5,900 bases of DNA from Solirubrobacterales bacterium (GCA_025963955.1 JAOPZU010000590.1:1-5900), one strand, 5' to 3'. Positions 1-5,552 are shown, counted from the first letter of the stretch. A program made the numbers and translations. Notes: a model not told the origin generated them from the sequence alone.

Positions 1-1
1 C

Positions 2-1129
2 GGGCCGACCTCCGGCAGTTCCCCCGCCGAGCAGCTGGCGGGGGTGGTCGGGGCGGAGATGTCCCGCCGGCTCGACCGCTCGCGGCCGCTGTGGGAGCTG
101 ACGGTGATCGAGGGCCTCCCCCACGGCCGGGTCGCGCTGCTCTCGAAGATGCACCACGCGCTGGTGGACGGGATGGCGGCGGTCGACATCGGGACGGTGC
201 TGCTGGACCCGACGCCCGAGCCGCTCGACATCCCGCCGCCGGACGAGCCCTGGAAGCCGGAGGCGTACGACCGCCGCCGCCACCTGGCGAAGCTCGGGCT
301 CGCACCGGCCTTCCAGGCCCGCAAGCTCGTCTTCGACTCGCTCGACCGGGCGCGTGACCCGCGCGCCCCGCTGAAGCTCGCCGGTGACCTGCTGCGCGCC
401 ACGGACCTGGTGACCGAGCTGGCGCGGTCGCGGCCGGCGGCGCCCATGCTGCCCCTGAACGAGCCGATCGGACCCAATCGCCGCTACGCGCTGCACCGCG
501 CGCGGCTCGTGGACGTGAAGGCGGCGGCCAAGGCCGCCGGCGGGACGATCAACGACGCGATCCTGAGCGTGGTGGCGGGGATGCTGCGGCTCTACCTGGC
601 GGACGCGGGCGTCCGTCCCTCCTCACCGCCGGTGGCGCTCATCCCCGTCTCCGTGCGCAAGCCGGGCGAGGAGGGCGGCAACCGGATCTCGACCGTGCTC
701 GTCGACCTCCCGGTGGACCTCGCCGACCCGGCGGACCGGATCCGCGCGATCTCCGCGACGATGGCGGAGATCAAGGACTCGGCCGCGGTGCGGGCGGGGG
801 CCCTCGCGGTCGCCGCCTCGGGCTGGGCCCCGCCGCTCGTCTCCTCCGGGCTGGCCCGCGCCATGGGCGGCGTGCGGGCGTTCAACCTCGTGGTCAGCAA
901 CGTCCCCGGGCCGCAGACGACGTTCTACATGAACGGCTCGCAGATGCTCGAGGCCTACCCGTGCGTCCCGCTGAACCCGGCCAACCAGGGGCTGAACGTC
1001 GGCGTGATCTCCTACGACGGCGGCGTCGGCTTCGGCCTGATGGCCGACCGCGACCTCGACCCGCCGCTGTCCGTCGCCGCCGCACATTTGCGCACCGCCG
1101 TCAGCGATCTGATCGCGCCCGTCACCTGA
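2..1129 (+). CDS. WS/DGAT-family O-acyltransferase, 5' end missing
   Basis: Bifunctional wax ester synthase/acyl-CoA:diacylglycerol acyltransferase family. These enzymes move an acyl group from acyl-CoA to a fatty alcohol or diacylglycerol to make storage lipid, usually at the membrane or lipid-droplet surface. The reading frame is open from the left edge to a TGA at 1127-1129 (375 visible codons). The catalytic motif HHALVDG (HHxxxDG) is encoded at 152-172, preceded by the family's LDRSRPLWE block. GGTINDAIL, with the family's ND pair, lies about 130 residues after the motif, then GGNR, then SNVPGP in the C-terminal DUF1298-type domain. Family members are about 450-470 residues with the HHxxxDG near residue 130, so roughly 80-90 N-terminal residues lie outside the window. 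The GTG at 44 is internal, not the start. The first 24 bases fit the family better in frame 1 (RADL) than in the main frame, so a frameshift or read error at the C5 run 21-25 is possible. The substrate cannot be read from the sequence. Confidence 0.93.
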   Translation, partial: GPTSGSSPAEQLAGVVGAEMSRRLDRSRPLWELTVIEGLPHGRVALLSKMHHALVDGMAAVDIGTVLLDPTPEPLDIPPPDEPWKPEAYDRRRHLAKLGLAPAFQARKLVFDSLDRARDPRAPLKLAGDLLRATDLVTELARSRPAAPMLPLNEPIGPNRRYALHRARLVDVKAAAKAAGGTINDAILSVVAGMLRLYLADAGVRPSSPPVALIPVSVRKPGEEGGNRISTVLVDLPVDLADPADRIRAISATMAEIKDSAAVRAGALAVAASGWAPPLVSSGLARAMGGVRAFNLVVSNVPGPQTTFYMNGSQMLEAYPCVPLNPANQGLNVGVISYDGGVGFGLMADRDLDPPLSVAAAHLRTAVSDLIAPVT

Positions 1130-1198
1130 ACCCGGAGAGGGCCGGCCCGTGGCCAACGGCACCCGCCCGGTCCTCCCCCACAGGCGGGGCCGCCGGCC

Positions 1199-1221
1199 GG
1201 CGCCGGCTCCGGGCCGGCGCC
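1199..1221. terminator. GC-only hairpin between convergent genes
   Basis: A perfect 9-bp inverted repeat, GGCGCCGGC (1199-1207) and GCCGGCGCC (1213-1221), with a 5-base loop. It lies in the 105-base gap between the stop of the acyltransferase gene and the stop of the convergent thiolase gene. A weaker 6-bp pair, CCCGCC (1162-1167) and GGCGGG (1183-1188), precedes it. There is no T-run on either side, so it is not a canonical intrinsic terminator. High-GC actinobacteria often carry such tractless hairpins between convergent genes. A bidirectional terminator role is inferred from position. Confidence 0.45.
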
Positions 1222-1234
1222 TCCGGCGAGCCGG

Positions 1235-2401
1235 CTACTTCAGGCGCTCGACGATCATCGCCTCGCCCTGGCCCTGCGCGACGCACATGGTCTCCAGGCC
1301 GATCGTGCCGTCGAGGGTCTCCAGGTCGTTCAGCAGCGTCGTCATGATGCGCACGCCGGTCATGCCGAACGGGTGCCCGAGGGCGATCGCGCCCCCGTGC
1401 GGGTTGAGCTTCGCGTAGTCGAAGCCGATCTCGTCGGCGATCGGGACGACCTGCGCCGCGAACGCCTCGTTGAGCTCGTAGACATCGACGTCTCCGATGG
1501 TCATGCCGGCGCGGTCGAGGGCCTTCTTGATCGCCCCGATCGGCGCGACGCCCATGTACTCGGGCTCGTTCCCCCAGGTGGCCGCCGTGATGATGCGGGC
1601 ACGCGGCTTCAGCCCGAGCGCTTTCGCCTTCTCGGCGCTCATGATCAGCGACGCCGCGGCGCCGTCGTTCAGCGGGCAGGCGTTGCCGGCGGTGACCGTG
1701 CCGTCCTCCTTGAAGGCGGGCTTCAGGCCGGCGAGCTTCTCGTACGTCGTCCCGGCGCGCGGCCCGTCGTCCTTGCTGACGACCGTGCCGTCCGCGAGCG
1801 TCACCGGGACGATCTCGCGGTCGAAGAAGCCGGACTCCTGGGCGGCGACGGCGCGCTCCTGGGAGGTGACGGCGTACTTGTCCTGCGTCTCGCGGCTGAC
1901 GCCGTAGCGCTCCGCGACGTTCTCGGCCGTCATGCCCATCGCGATGTACGCGTCGAACTCGCCGGGGTTCTTGCCCTGCAGGTGCTCGTTCTGGTACTCG
2001 GGGTGGGCCGCCTCGGCGGTCTCGTTGTAGCGGGAGACGAACTCCACGCCGCCGGCGAGGTAGACGTCGCCCTGGCCCGCCACGATGTTGTTCGCGGCGA
2101 TGCGGATGGCGTCGAGGCCGGACGCGCAGTAGCGGGAGATCGTCGACCCGTTCGTCGTCTCCGTCAGGTTCTTGCTCAACAGCACCGCCAGGCGGGCGAT
2201 GTTGTTGGCCTGCAGGCCCTGCTGGGCGCCGCAGCCGGCGATGAGCTCCTCCACGCTGGTCGGGTCGACGCCCGGGTTGCGCTCGAGCAACTGGTCCACG
2301 ACGAACGCGAGCGTCTCGTCGGGCCGCAGGCTGATCATCGAGCCCTTGAAGGCACGGCCGATGGGGGTGCGGACGGCGTCCACGATCACGGCTTCAGGCA
2401 T
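1235..2401 (-). CDS. Thiolase (acetyl-CoA C-acyltransferase family)
   Basis: A 388-residue thiolase, the normal length for the family. It catalyses thiolytic cleavage of 3-ketoacyl-CoA, or the reverse condensation of two acyl-CoAs, in the cytosol. The start MPEAVIVDAVRTPIGR is the classic thiolase N-terminus. The nucleophilic cysteine is C92 in RYCASGLDAI. NEAF is at 311-314 and GGAIALGHPFGMTG carries the catalytic His343. C373 in TMCVAQGQGEAM is the second catalytic cysteine. All catalytic residues are present, so the enzyme should be active. The glycine-rich loop after C373 reads AQGQG rather than the common GGGxG. ATG at 2399-2401 is supported by AAAGGAA five bases upstream. It faces the acyltransferase gene tail to tail and is divergent from the DUF559-type gene. 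Sequence alone does not separate a beta-oxidation thiolase from a biosynthetic acetoacetyl-CoA thiolase, so no symbol is given. Confidence 0.96.
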   Translation of the reverse strand: MPEAVIVDAVRTPIGRAFKGSMISLRPDETLAFVVDQLLERNPGVDPTSVEELIAGCGAQQGLQANNIARLAVLLSKNLTETTNGSTISRYCASGLDAIRIAANNIVAGQGDVYLAGGVEFVSRYNETAEAAHPEYQNEHLQGKNPGEFDAYIAMGMTAENVAERYGVSRETQDKYAVTSQERAVAAQESGFFDREIVPVTLADGTVVSKDDGPRAGTTYEKLAGLKPAFKEDGTVTAGNACPLNDGAAASLIMSAEKAKALGLKPRARIITAATWGNEPEYMGVAPIGAIKKALDRAGMTIGDVDVYELNEAFAAQVVPIADEIGFDYAKLNPHGGAIALGHPFGMTGVRIMTTLLNDLETLDGTIGLETMCVAQGQGEAMIVERLK

Positions 2402-2405
2402 AGTG

Positions 2406-2412
2406 TTCCTTT
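2406..2412 (-). promoter_or_regulatory. Ribosome binding site of the thiolase gene
   Basis: On the - strand the bases read AAAGGAA, then five bases, then ATG at 2401. It is the clearest Shine-Dalgarno-like match in the window and fixes the thiolase start. The other start codons here have weak or no such match. Confidence 0.7.
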
Positions 2413-2425
2413 CGGATGGGTGACG

Positions 2426-2512
2426 CCCGGCGGTCTCACTCCACGGGCGGGTTTCCGAGCCACGCCCTTGCGGGCGGTGTCTCGCAGTACCCCGGCGGTC
2501 TCACTCCACGGG
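2426..2512. repeat. Pair of identical 22-bp direct repeats around a small hairpin
   Basis: Copies at 2426-2447 and 2491-2512 are identical over 22 bp, beginning CCCGGCGGTCTC and ending CCACGGG. They are 65 bp apart start to start and identity stops sharply on both sides. The 43 bp between them contain a hairpin: CGCCC (2463-2467), loop TTGC, GGGCG (2472-2476), extended by CA/TG across one bulged G. The block lies 25-111 bases upstream of the thiolase ATG, so on the - strand it would be in its promoter or 5' leader. It is also upstream of the divergent DUF559-type gene. Paired operator sites or a structured leader are possible; no known motif is recognised. It is not a CRISPR array: two short copies only and no cas genes. 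Confidence 0.75.
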
Positions 2513-2550
2513 GCCCGCTCACAGCGTAGCGTTTTGCAACGGTCCCGGAG

Positions 2551-2593
2551 GTGGCAGGGGCGTGTCGCGAAAGTCGCGACCACGCTCTGCCAC
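2551..2593. repeat. Left copy of a 43-bp palindromic element
   Basis: An imperfect palindrome centred on 2572. The outer stem is GTGGCAG (2551-2557) with CTGCCAC (2587-2593). The inner stem is GTCGCGA (2564-2570) with TCGCGAC (2574-2580), around a 3-base loop. It follows the plan GTGGC-N8-GTCGCG-N5-CGCGAC-N8-GCCAC, which recurs with identical spacing at 3582-3624. The 12 bases GCTCTGCCACGT at 2584-2595 are the exact reverse complement of 3580-3591, so the two copies form an inverted pair bracketing the DUF559-type gene. This copy lies about 95 bases upstream of that gene's ATG, in the divergent region shared with the thiolase gene. Operator, mobile-element end or nuclease target are all open. 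Confidence 0.8.
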
Positions 2594-2688
2594 GTCCTCT
2601 GGACGGCGCAGCCGCGTCACGGAGTCGACGCACCGGCAGGACAGGTGCGCGGTTGCGCCGGCGCCCGCCGCCGCCGCACGATGTCGCG

Positions 2689-3615
2689 ATGAAGTCGGCC
2701 GACGAAGCCCTGGCGCGCATCGCGACCGCACGCGGCGGGGTCGCAGGCCGCACCGACGTGCGGCGCGCGCGGATGAGCAAGCACCAGCTCTCGCGGCGCA
2801 TCGCCGACGGGCGCCTCACGCTGCTGGGTCCGGGTGTCGTGCAGGTCGGACCGGTCATGACGGTCGAGGGCGGCCGCCGTGCCGCCAGCTGGCTCGCCGG
2901 TCCGCGCGGCGGGCTGAGCTTCTTCTCCGCGGCGGACGTGTATGGGGCCTGGGACGGTGACCTGGGCGGGCTGCACCACATCACGGTCCCCCGAGGCTGC
3001 GGGCCGTCGAGTGGCGGGATGATCCGGGTCCACCACGCGCGCACCCTGGACCTCACGACGTACCGTGGCTGGCGGGTGACGACGCCGATCAGGACCCTGC
3101 TCGACCTCGCCACGGCCGTGACGGCCGCCGAGTTGACCGAGGTGCTCGCCACGCTGCACCACCGGCGCCTGCTCCCGGCGGCTGCCTTCGAGGGGCTCAC
3201 GACGCGCTTCGACGGCCATCACGGCCTTCCGCCCGTCCTCTCCCTCCTCCGCAGCGCGAGCGAGTCGCCGCTGGAGGACCGCGTCGCGGAGGAGATCCTC
3301 GCGGGTTTGTCCCTCCCGGAGGCGGCTGTTCCGCAGCAGTGGCTGACCGGCCTCAGCGGCAGCCGCTACCGCGCGGACTTCCTGTGCCGGAGCGCCGGCG
3401 TCGCGATCGAGGCCGACAGCCGCAGCTTCCATGCCCGCCTGCTCGCGTTCGACCAGGACCGTGCGCGCGACGCCGACCTGGCCGCGACGGGAATCCTCAC
3501 GTTCCGGATCACCGCGAGCCATCTCGACGAGGAGCGAGCCGTCACCCGCGAGCGCCTGCTCGCCACGGTACGAGGGCGCACGTGGCAGAGCCACGTCGCG
3601 GAAAACGCGACCTGA
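2689..3615 (+). CDS. AbiEi-like winged-helix + DUF559 (PD-(D/E)xK-like) protein
   Basis: A 308-residue protein of a type multiplied in many actinobacterial genomes. Residues about 1-55 (MKSADEALARIATARGGVAG then SKHQLSRRIADGRL) resemble the N-terminal winged helix of type IV toxin-antitoxin antitoxins (AbiEi). The middle part, about 75-165, contains the AbiEi-like stretch RGWRVTTPIRTLLDLA. Residues about 190-295 match DUF559, a Vsr-related restriction-endonuclease-like fold: SPLEDRVAEEIL, RYRADFL (D230), GVAIEADSRSFH (E241, D243, H248) and FDQDRARDADLAATG. The acidic pattern D...ExD stands where nucleases have D...ExK, so catalysis is uncertain. ATG 2689 was chosen because the helix-turn-helix begins there; no Shine-Dalgarno is visible, and ATG 2773 would cut into that domain. 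There is no AbiEii toxin beside it. Its last 11 codons form the left half of the second palindrome. Assignment to the family is fairly sure; biological role is unknown. Confidence 0.85.
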   Translation: MKSADEALARIATARGGVAGRTDVRRARMSKHQLSRRIADGRLTLLGPGVVQVGPVMTVEGGRRAASWLAGPRGGLSFFSAADVYGAWDGDLGGLHHITVPRGCGPSSGGMIRVHHARTLDLTTYRGWRVTTPIRTLLDLATAVTAAELTEVLATLHHRRLLPAAAFEGLTTRFDGHHGLPPVLSLLRSASESPLEDRVAEEILAGLSLPEAAVPQQWLTGLSGSRYRADFLCRSAGVAIEADSRSFHARLLAFDQDRARDADLAATGILTFRITASHLDEERAVTRERLLATVRGRTWQSHVAENAT

Positions 3616-3624
3616 GCAGGCCAC
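3582..3624. repeat. Right copy of the 43-bp palindromic element, over a stop codon
   Basis: Palindrome centred on 3603: outer stem ACGTGGC (3580-3586) with GCCACGT (3620-3626), inner stem GTCGCG (3595-3600) with CGCGAC (3606-3611), 5-base loop GAAAA. It has exactly the arm lengths and spacers of the left copy at 2551-2593. It overlaps the end of the DUF559-type gene: the left half encodes the tail TWQSHVAENAT and the TGA at 3613-3615 is inside the right half. There is no T-run after it. It could serve as a 3' hairpin for that gene, but the match to the upstream copy suggests a dedicated element. Confidence 0.8.
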
Positions 3625-3627
3625 GTA

Positions 3628-3651
3628 CCCGTGCCCGTGCCCGTGCCCGCG
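3628..3651. repeat. Hexanucleotide tandem repeat (CCCGTG)3 CCCGCG
   Basis: Three exact CCCGTG units followed by one CCCGCG unit, in the 52-base gap between the convergent stop codons at 3615 and 3668. It begins two bases after the right palindrome. It is non-coding under the gene calls made here. This may be a slippage-prone simple repeat; no function is evident. Confidence 0.7.
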
Positions 3652-3667
3652 CCGCCTCCGGGCCGTC

Positions 3668-4297
3668 CTACAACCCCAGCCCCTCCACCCCGAGCTCGTC
3701 GAAGCCCACGTGGTGGGCGAGCTCGTGGCGGACGGTCTGGGTGACCTGGGCCCGCAGCAGGTCCGGGTCGTGTCCGAAGTCGCGACGCAGCGTGTCGCGG
3801 TAGATGACGATGCGGTCCGGGACGTCGTCGCGCAGCGCGCCGTCCCCGTGGTACAGCCCGTAGGCGCCCCGGCGGCGCCCGCCGTCGCTGATGATCACGG
3901 CGACGTTGTGGTTCTCGATGAGCGGCTTGAGCAGGTCCGGCAGCTCGTCGAGGGCGTCGGCGACGAGCTCCTCGAAGTCCGCGTCGTCGTACGGGTCCAG
4001 GTCCATGAACTCGGACTCGTCCGGCTCGGTGAACGTGCCCTGCTGCGCGAGGCGCTCGGACTCCTGCACCACGCGCTCGAAGTCCTCCTCCGACTCCGGC
4101 TCGCTCCAGCCGGCCATCCGCAGGCCGACCGCCATCATGCCGCCCCCAAGGGCGGCCGCGGCCACGATCACCAGCGCGAGCGTCTCGAGGACCCGAATGG
4201 GACCGCTGCTGGACAGCTCCCCCTGGAGGACGACGATGGCGCTGAGCCCGAGGCTCAGCGCGATGGTCGCAGCGATGGCGATGCGGCTGAGAGGCAT
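3668..4297 (-). CDS. Membrane-anchored zincin-like metallopeptidase family protein
   Basis: A 209-residue protein with a C-terminal domain resembling PF06262 (Zincin_1, metallopeptidase family). Residues about 108-200 show the family pattern FEELVADALDELP, NVAVII, YGLYHGDG, PDRIVIYRDTL and finally VRHELAHHVGFDE. In this last block H191-E192-x-x-H195 is the HExxH zinc site and G198/D200 complete HExxHxxGxxD. Family members are usually soluble proteins of about 110-130 residues. Here an N-terminal part adds two hydrophobic helices (about 5-25 and 37-59) and an acidic linker (64-107, rich in E and D), which would place the peptidase domain on the cytoplasmic side. Substrate is unknown. ATG 4297 is preferred over the in-frame GTG at 4330, because a membrane helix follows it directly and a weak GGA lies seven bases upstream. 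Its first nine codons are duplicated upstream. It lies downstream of the acyl-CoA dehydrogenase gene on the same strand. Confidence 0.88.
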   Translation of the reverse strand: MPLSRIAIAATIALSLGLSAIVVLQGELSSSGPIRVLETLALVIVAAAALGGGMMAVGLRMAGWSEPESEEDFERVVQESERLAQQGTFTEPDESEFMDLDPYDDADFEELVADALDELPDLLKPLIENHNVAVIISDGGRRRGAYGLYHGDGALRDDVPDRIVIYRDTLRRDFGHDPDLLRAQVTQTVRHELAHHVGFDELGVEGLGL

Positions 4298-4360
4298 GTT
4301 CAGGTCCAAGCGGGATGGACGCCCCGCCACCGAGCGATGGCGATGCGGCTGAGAGGCATG
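4271..4360. repeat. 28-bp direct duplication of the peptidase start region
   Basis: Copies at 4271-4298 and 4333-4360 are identical over 28 bp, with 34 bp between them (62-bp period). On the - strand each copy contains ATG and the codons for MPLSRIAIA. The copy nearer the gene (4271-4298) is the real start. The upstream copy is out of frame with the gene (62 is not a multiple of 3). Complete identity, wobble positions included, suggests either a recent duplication or selection to keep both. Confidence 0.9.
4300..4359 (-). CDS. Putative 19-residue upstream ORF of the peptidase gene
   Basis: The duplicated ATG at 4359 opens a short frame, MPLSRIAIARWRGVHPAWT, ending at a TGA (4302-4300) only two bases before the peptidase ATG at 4297. 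That spacing suits termination-reinitiation, so if ribosomes use it the short ORF could be coupled to peptidase translation. The start codon falls in the loop of the hairpin at 4347-4373. It may equally be a by-product of the duplication with no function. No family is recognised. Confidence 0.25.
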   Translation of the reverse strand: MPLSRIAIARWRGVHPAWT

Positions 4361-4373
4361 GGCGCTCTCAGCC
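4347..4373. terminator. 9-bp hairpin between acyl-CoA dehydrogenase and peptidase genes
   Basis: Perfect arms GGCTGAGAG (4347-4355) and CTCTCAGCC (4365-4373) with a 9-base loop. On the - strand it begins 21 bases after the acyl-CoA dehydrogenase stop codon and has no T-run. It could attenuate or end transcription from the dehydrogenase gene. On RNA reading into the peptidase gene, the loop would display the upstream ATG at 4359-4357. Which role applies cannot be told from the sequence. Confidence 0.45.
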
Positions 4374-4394
4374 TAGCCGCTGCGCCTCTCGCCC

Positions 4395-5552
4395 TCAGGC
4401 CGTCATCTGGCGGGCGATCACGACCCGCTGGATCTCGTTCGTGCCCTCGTAGATCTGGGTGATCTTCGCGTCGCGCATCATGCGCTCGACGGGGTAGTCG
4501 TTCACGTAGCCGTAGCCGCCGAGGATCTGGATGGCCTCGAGCGTCACCTTCATCGCGTTGTCCGACGCGAACAGCTTCGCCATCGACGTGTACTTCGGCA
4601 GCTCCGGCGGCCGCTGCGGCAGGTCGCACATCGAGCACGCCTTGTAGACGAGCTCGCGCGCGGCGGCGGTCCCCGTCTCCATGTCGGCGAGCTTGAACTG
4701 CAGCCCCTGCAGGCGGTTGATCGGCTTGCCGAAGGCCAGGCGCTCCTTCGCGTACTGGTTGGCGTAGTCCGTCGCGCCCTGGGCGATGCCGACGGCCTGC
4801 GCGGCGGCCCCGAGGCGCGTGCGCTCGAGCGTGGACAGCGCCACGGCGAGGCCCTTGCCCTCGACCCCGATGATGTTCTCGTGCGGGACGCGCACGTCCT
4901 CCAGGACCGGCGAGCCCGTCGGCGAGCCCTTGATCCCGAGCTTGTGCTCGTAGTTGCCGATCGAGAAGCCCGGCCGGTCCGCCTCGACCAGGAACGCGGT
5001 GATGCGGTTGTTCTCGCGGTCGGTCTTCGCGAAGACGACGTAGTAGTCGGCGATCCCGGCGTTGGTGATCCAGTTCTTCGTGCCGTTGATGACCCACTCG
5101 TCGCCGTCGCGGACGGCGAAGGTGCGCATCGCGGCCGGGTCGGAGCCCGCCTCGGGCTCGGAGAGCGCGAAGGCCGGCGAGCACTCGCCGGACGCGAGCC
5201 GCGGGAACCACTTGGCCTTCAGCTCGTCGCTGCCGTGCAACGTGAGCGGGAGCGACCCGAGCTCCTGGATCATCAGGATGAGCGCGGAGGACGCGCAGAC
5301 CTTGGCGATCTCCTCGACGGCCATCTGCAGCATCAGCGTGCCGGTCCCGGTGCCCCCGTACTCCTCGGAGAACGGCAGGCCGAGGATGTCCTGCTCGGCC
5401 AGCAGCTTGCGGACGTCGTGCGGATAGGCGGCGTCGCGGTCGATGTCGCCCGCCCGCGGCGCGATCTGCTCCTGCGCGATCTGGCGGACCAGGTCGCGGA
5501 AGTCGAGCATGTCCTGCGGAATCGAGTACAGATCGGGCGCGGTGGTCTCCAT
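4395..5552 (-). CDS. Acyl-CoA dehydrogenase
   Basis: A 385-residue FAD-dependent acyl-CoA dehydrogenase of usual length, making the trans-2,3-enoyl-CoA in fatty-acid or branched-chain acyl-CoA oxidation and passing electrons to electron-transfer flavoprotein. The N-terminal helical domain ends near SEEYGGTGTG (62-71). ALSEPEAGSDPAAMRT (129-144) is signature 1, at the flavin/substrate site. WVINGTKNWITNA (153-165) is the beta-domain core. QILGGYGYVNDYPVERMMRD (342-361) is signature 2. The catalytic base is E369 in IYEGTNEIQR, the position used by short- and medium-chain enzymes. All key residues are intact. ATG 5552 is 14 codons upstream of the conserved helix and gives a normal length, although no good Shine-Dalgarno is visible. 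The peptidase gene follows 97 bases downstream on the same strand. Chain-length preference is not resolved. Confidence 0.96.
   Translation of the reverse strand: METTAPDLYSIPQDMLDFRDLVRQIAQEQIAPRAGDIDRDAAYPHDVRKLLAEQDILGLPFSEEYGGTGTGTLMLQMAVEEIAKVCASSALILMIQELGSLPLTLHGSDELKAKWFPRLASGECSPAFALSEPEAGSDPAAMRTFAVRDGDEWVINGTKNWITNAGIADYYVVFAKTDRENNRITAFLVEADRPGFSIGNYEHKLGIKGSPTGSPVLEDVRVPHENIIGVEGKGLAVALSTLERTRLGAAAQAVGIAQGATDYANQYAKERLAFGKPINRLQGLQFKLADMETGTAAARELVYKACSMCDLPQRPPELPKYTSMAKLFASDNAMKVTLEAIQILGGYGYVNDYPVERMMRDAKITQIYEGTNEIQRVVIARQMTA

Noticed and set aside
2426..2512. Two identical repeats with a 43-bp spacer, resembling a minimal CRISPR unit.
   Set aside because: Only two copies, a short non-palindromic repeat, and no cas gene or leader nearby.
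2521..2545. Less GC-rich stretch with TTGCAA and TACGCT as a possible - strand thiolase promoter.
   Set aside because: The two hexamers are only a few bases apart, and no partner lies at the usual 16-18 base spacing.
2386..2583. A 65-codon - strand frame through the repeat region upstream of the thiolase gene.
   Set aside because: It overlaps the thiolase start and runs over the direct repeats and palindrome, with no recognisable domain. The repeats better explain its composition.
2551..2688. In-frame GTG start at 2551 that would lengthen the DUF559-type protein by 46 residues.
   Set aside because: The added residues are arginine-rich, without family similarity, and would be encoded through the left palindrome. 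ATG 2689 begins exactly at the winged-helix domain.
1373..2692. Long open frames antisense to the thiolase, peptidase and dehydrogenase genes.
   Set aside because: Such frames are expected at this GC content. Their translations are Arg/Ala/Val-rich without domains, while the opposite strand carries clear families.
3772..3802. Further GTCGCGAC/GTGTCGCG matches inside the peptidase gene, resembling the palindrome core.
   Set aside because: They lack the outer GTGGC/GCCAC arms and the N5 spacing, and are explained by the coding sequence for RRDFGHD.
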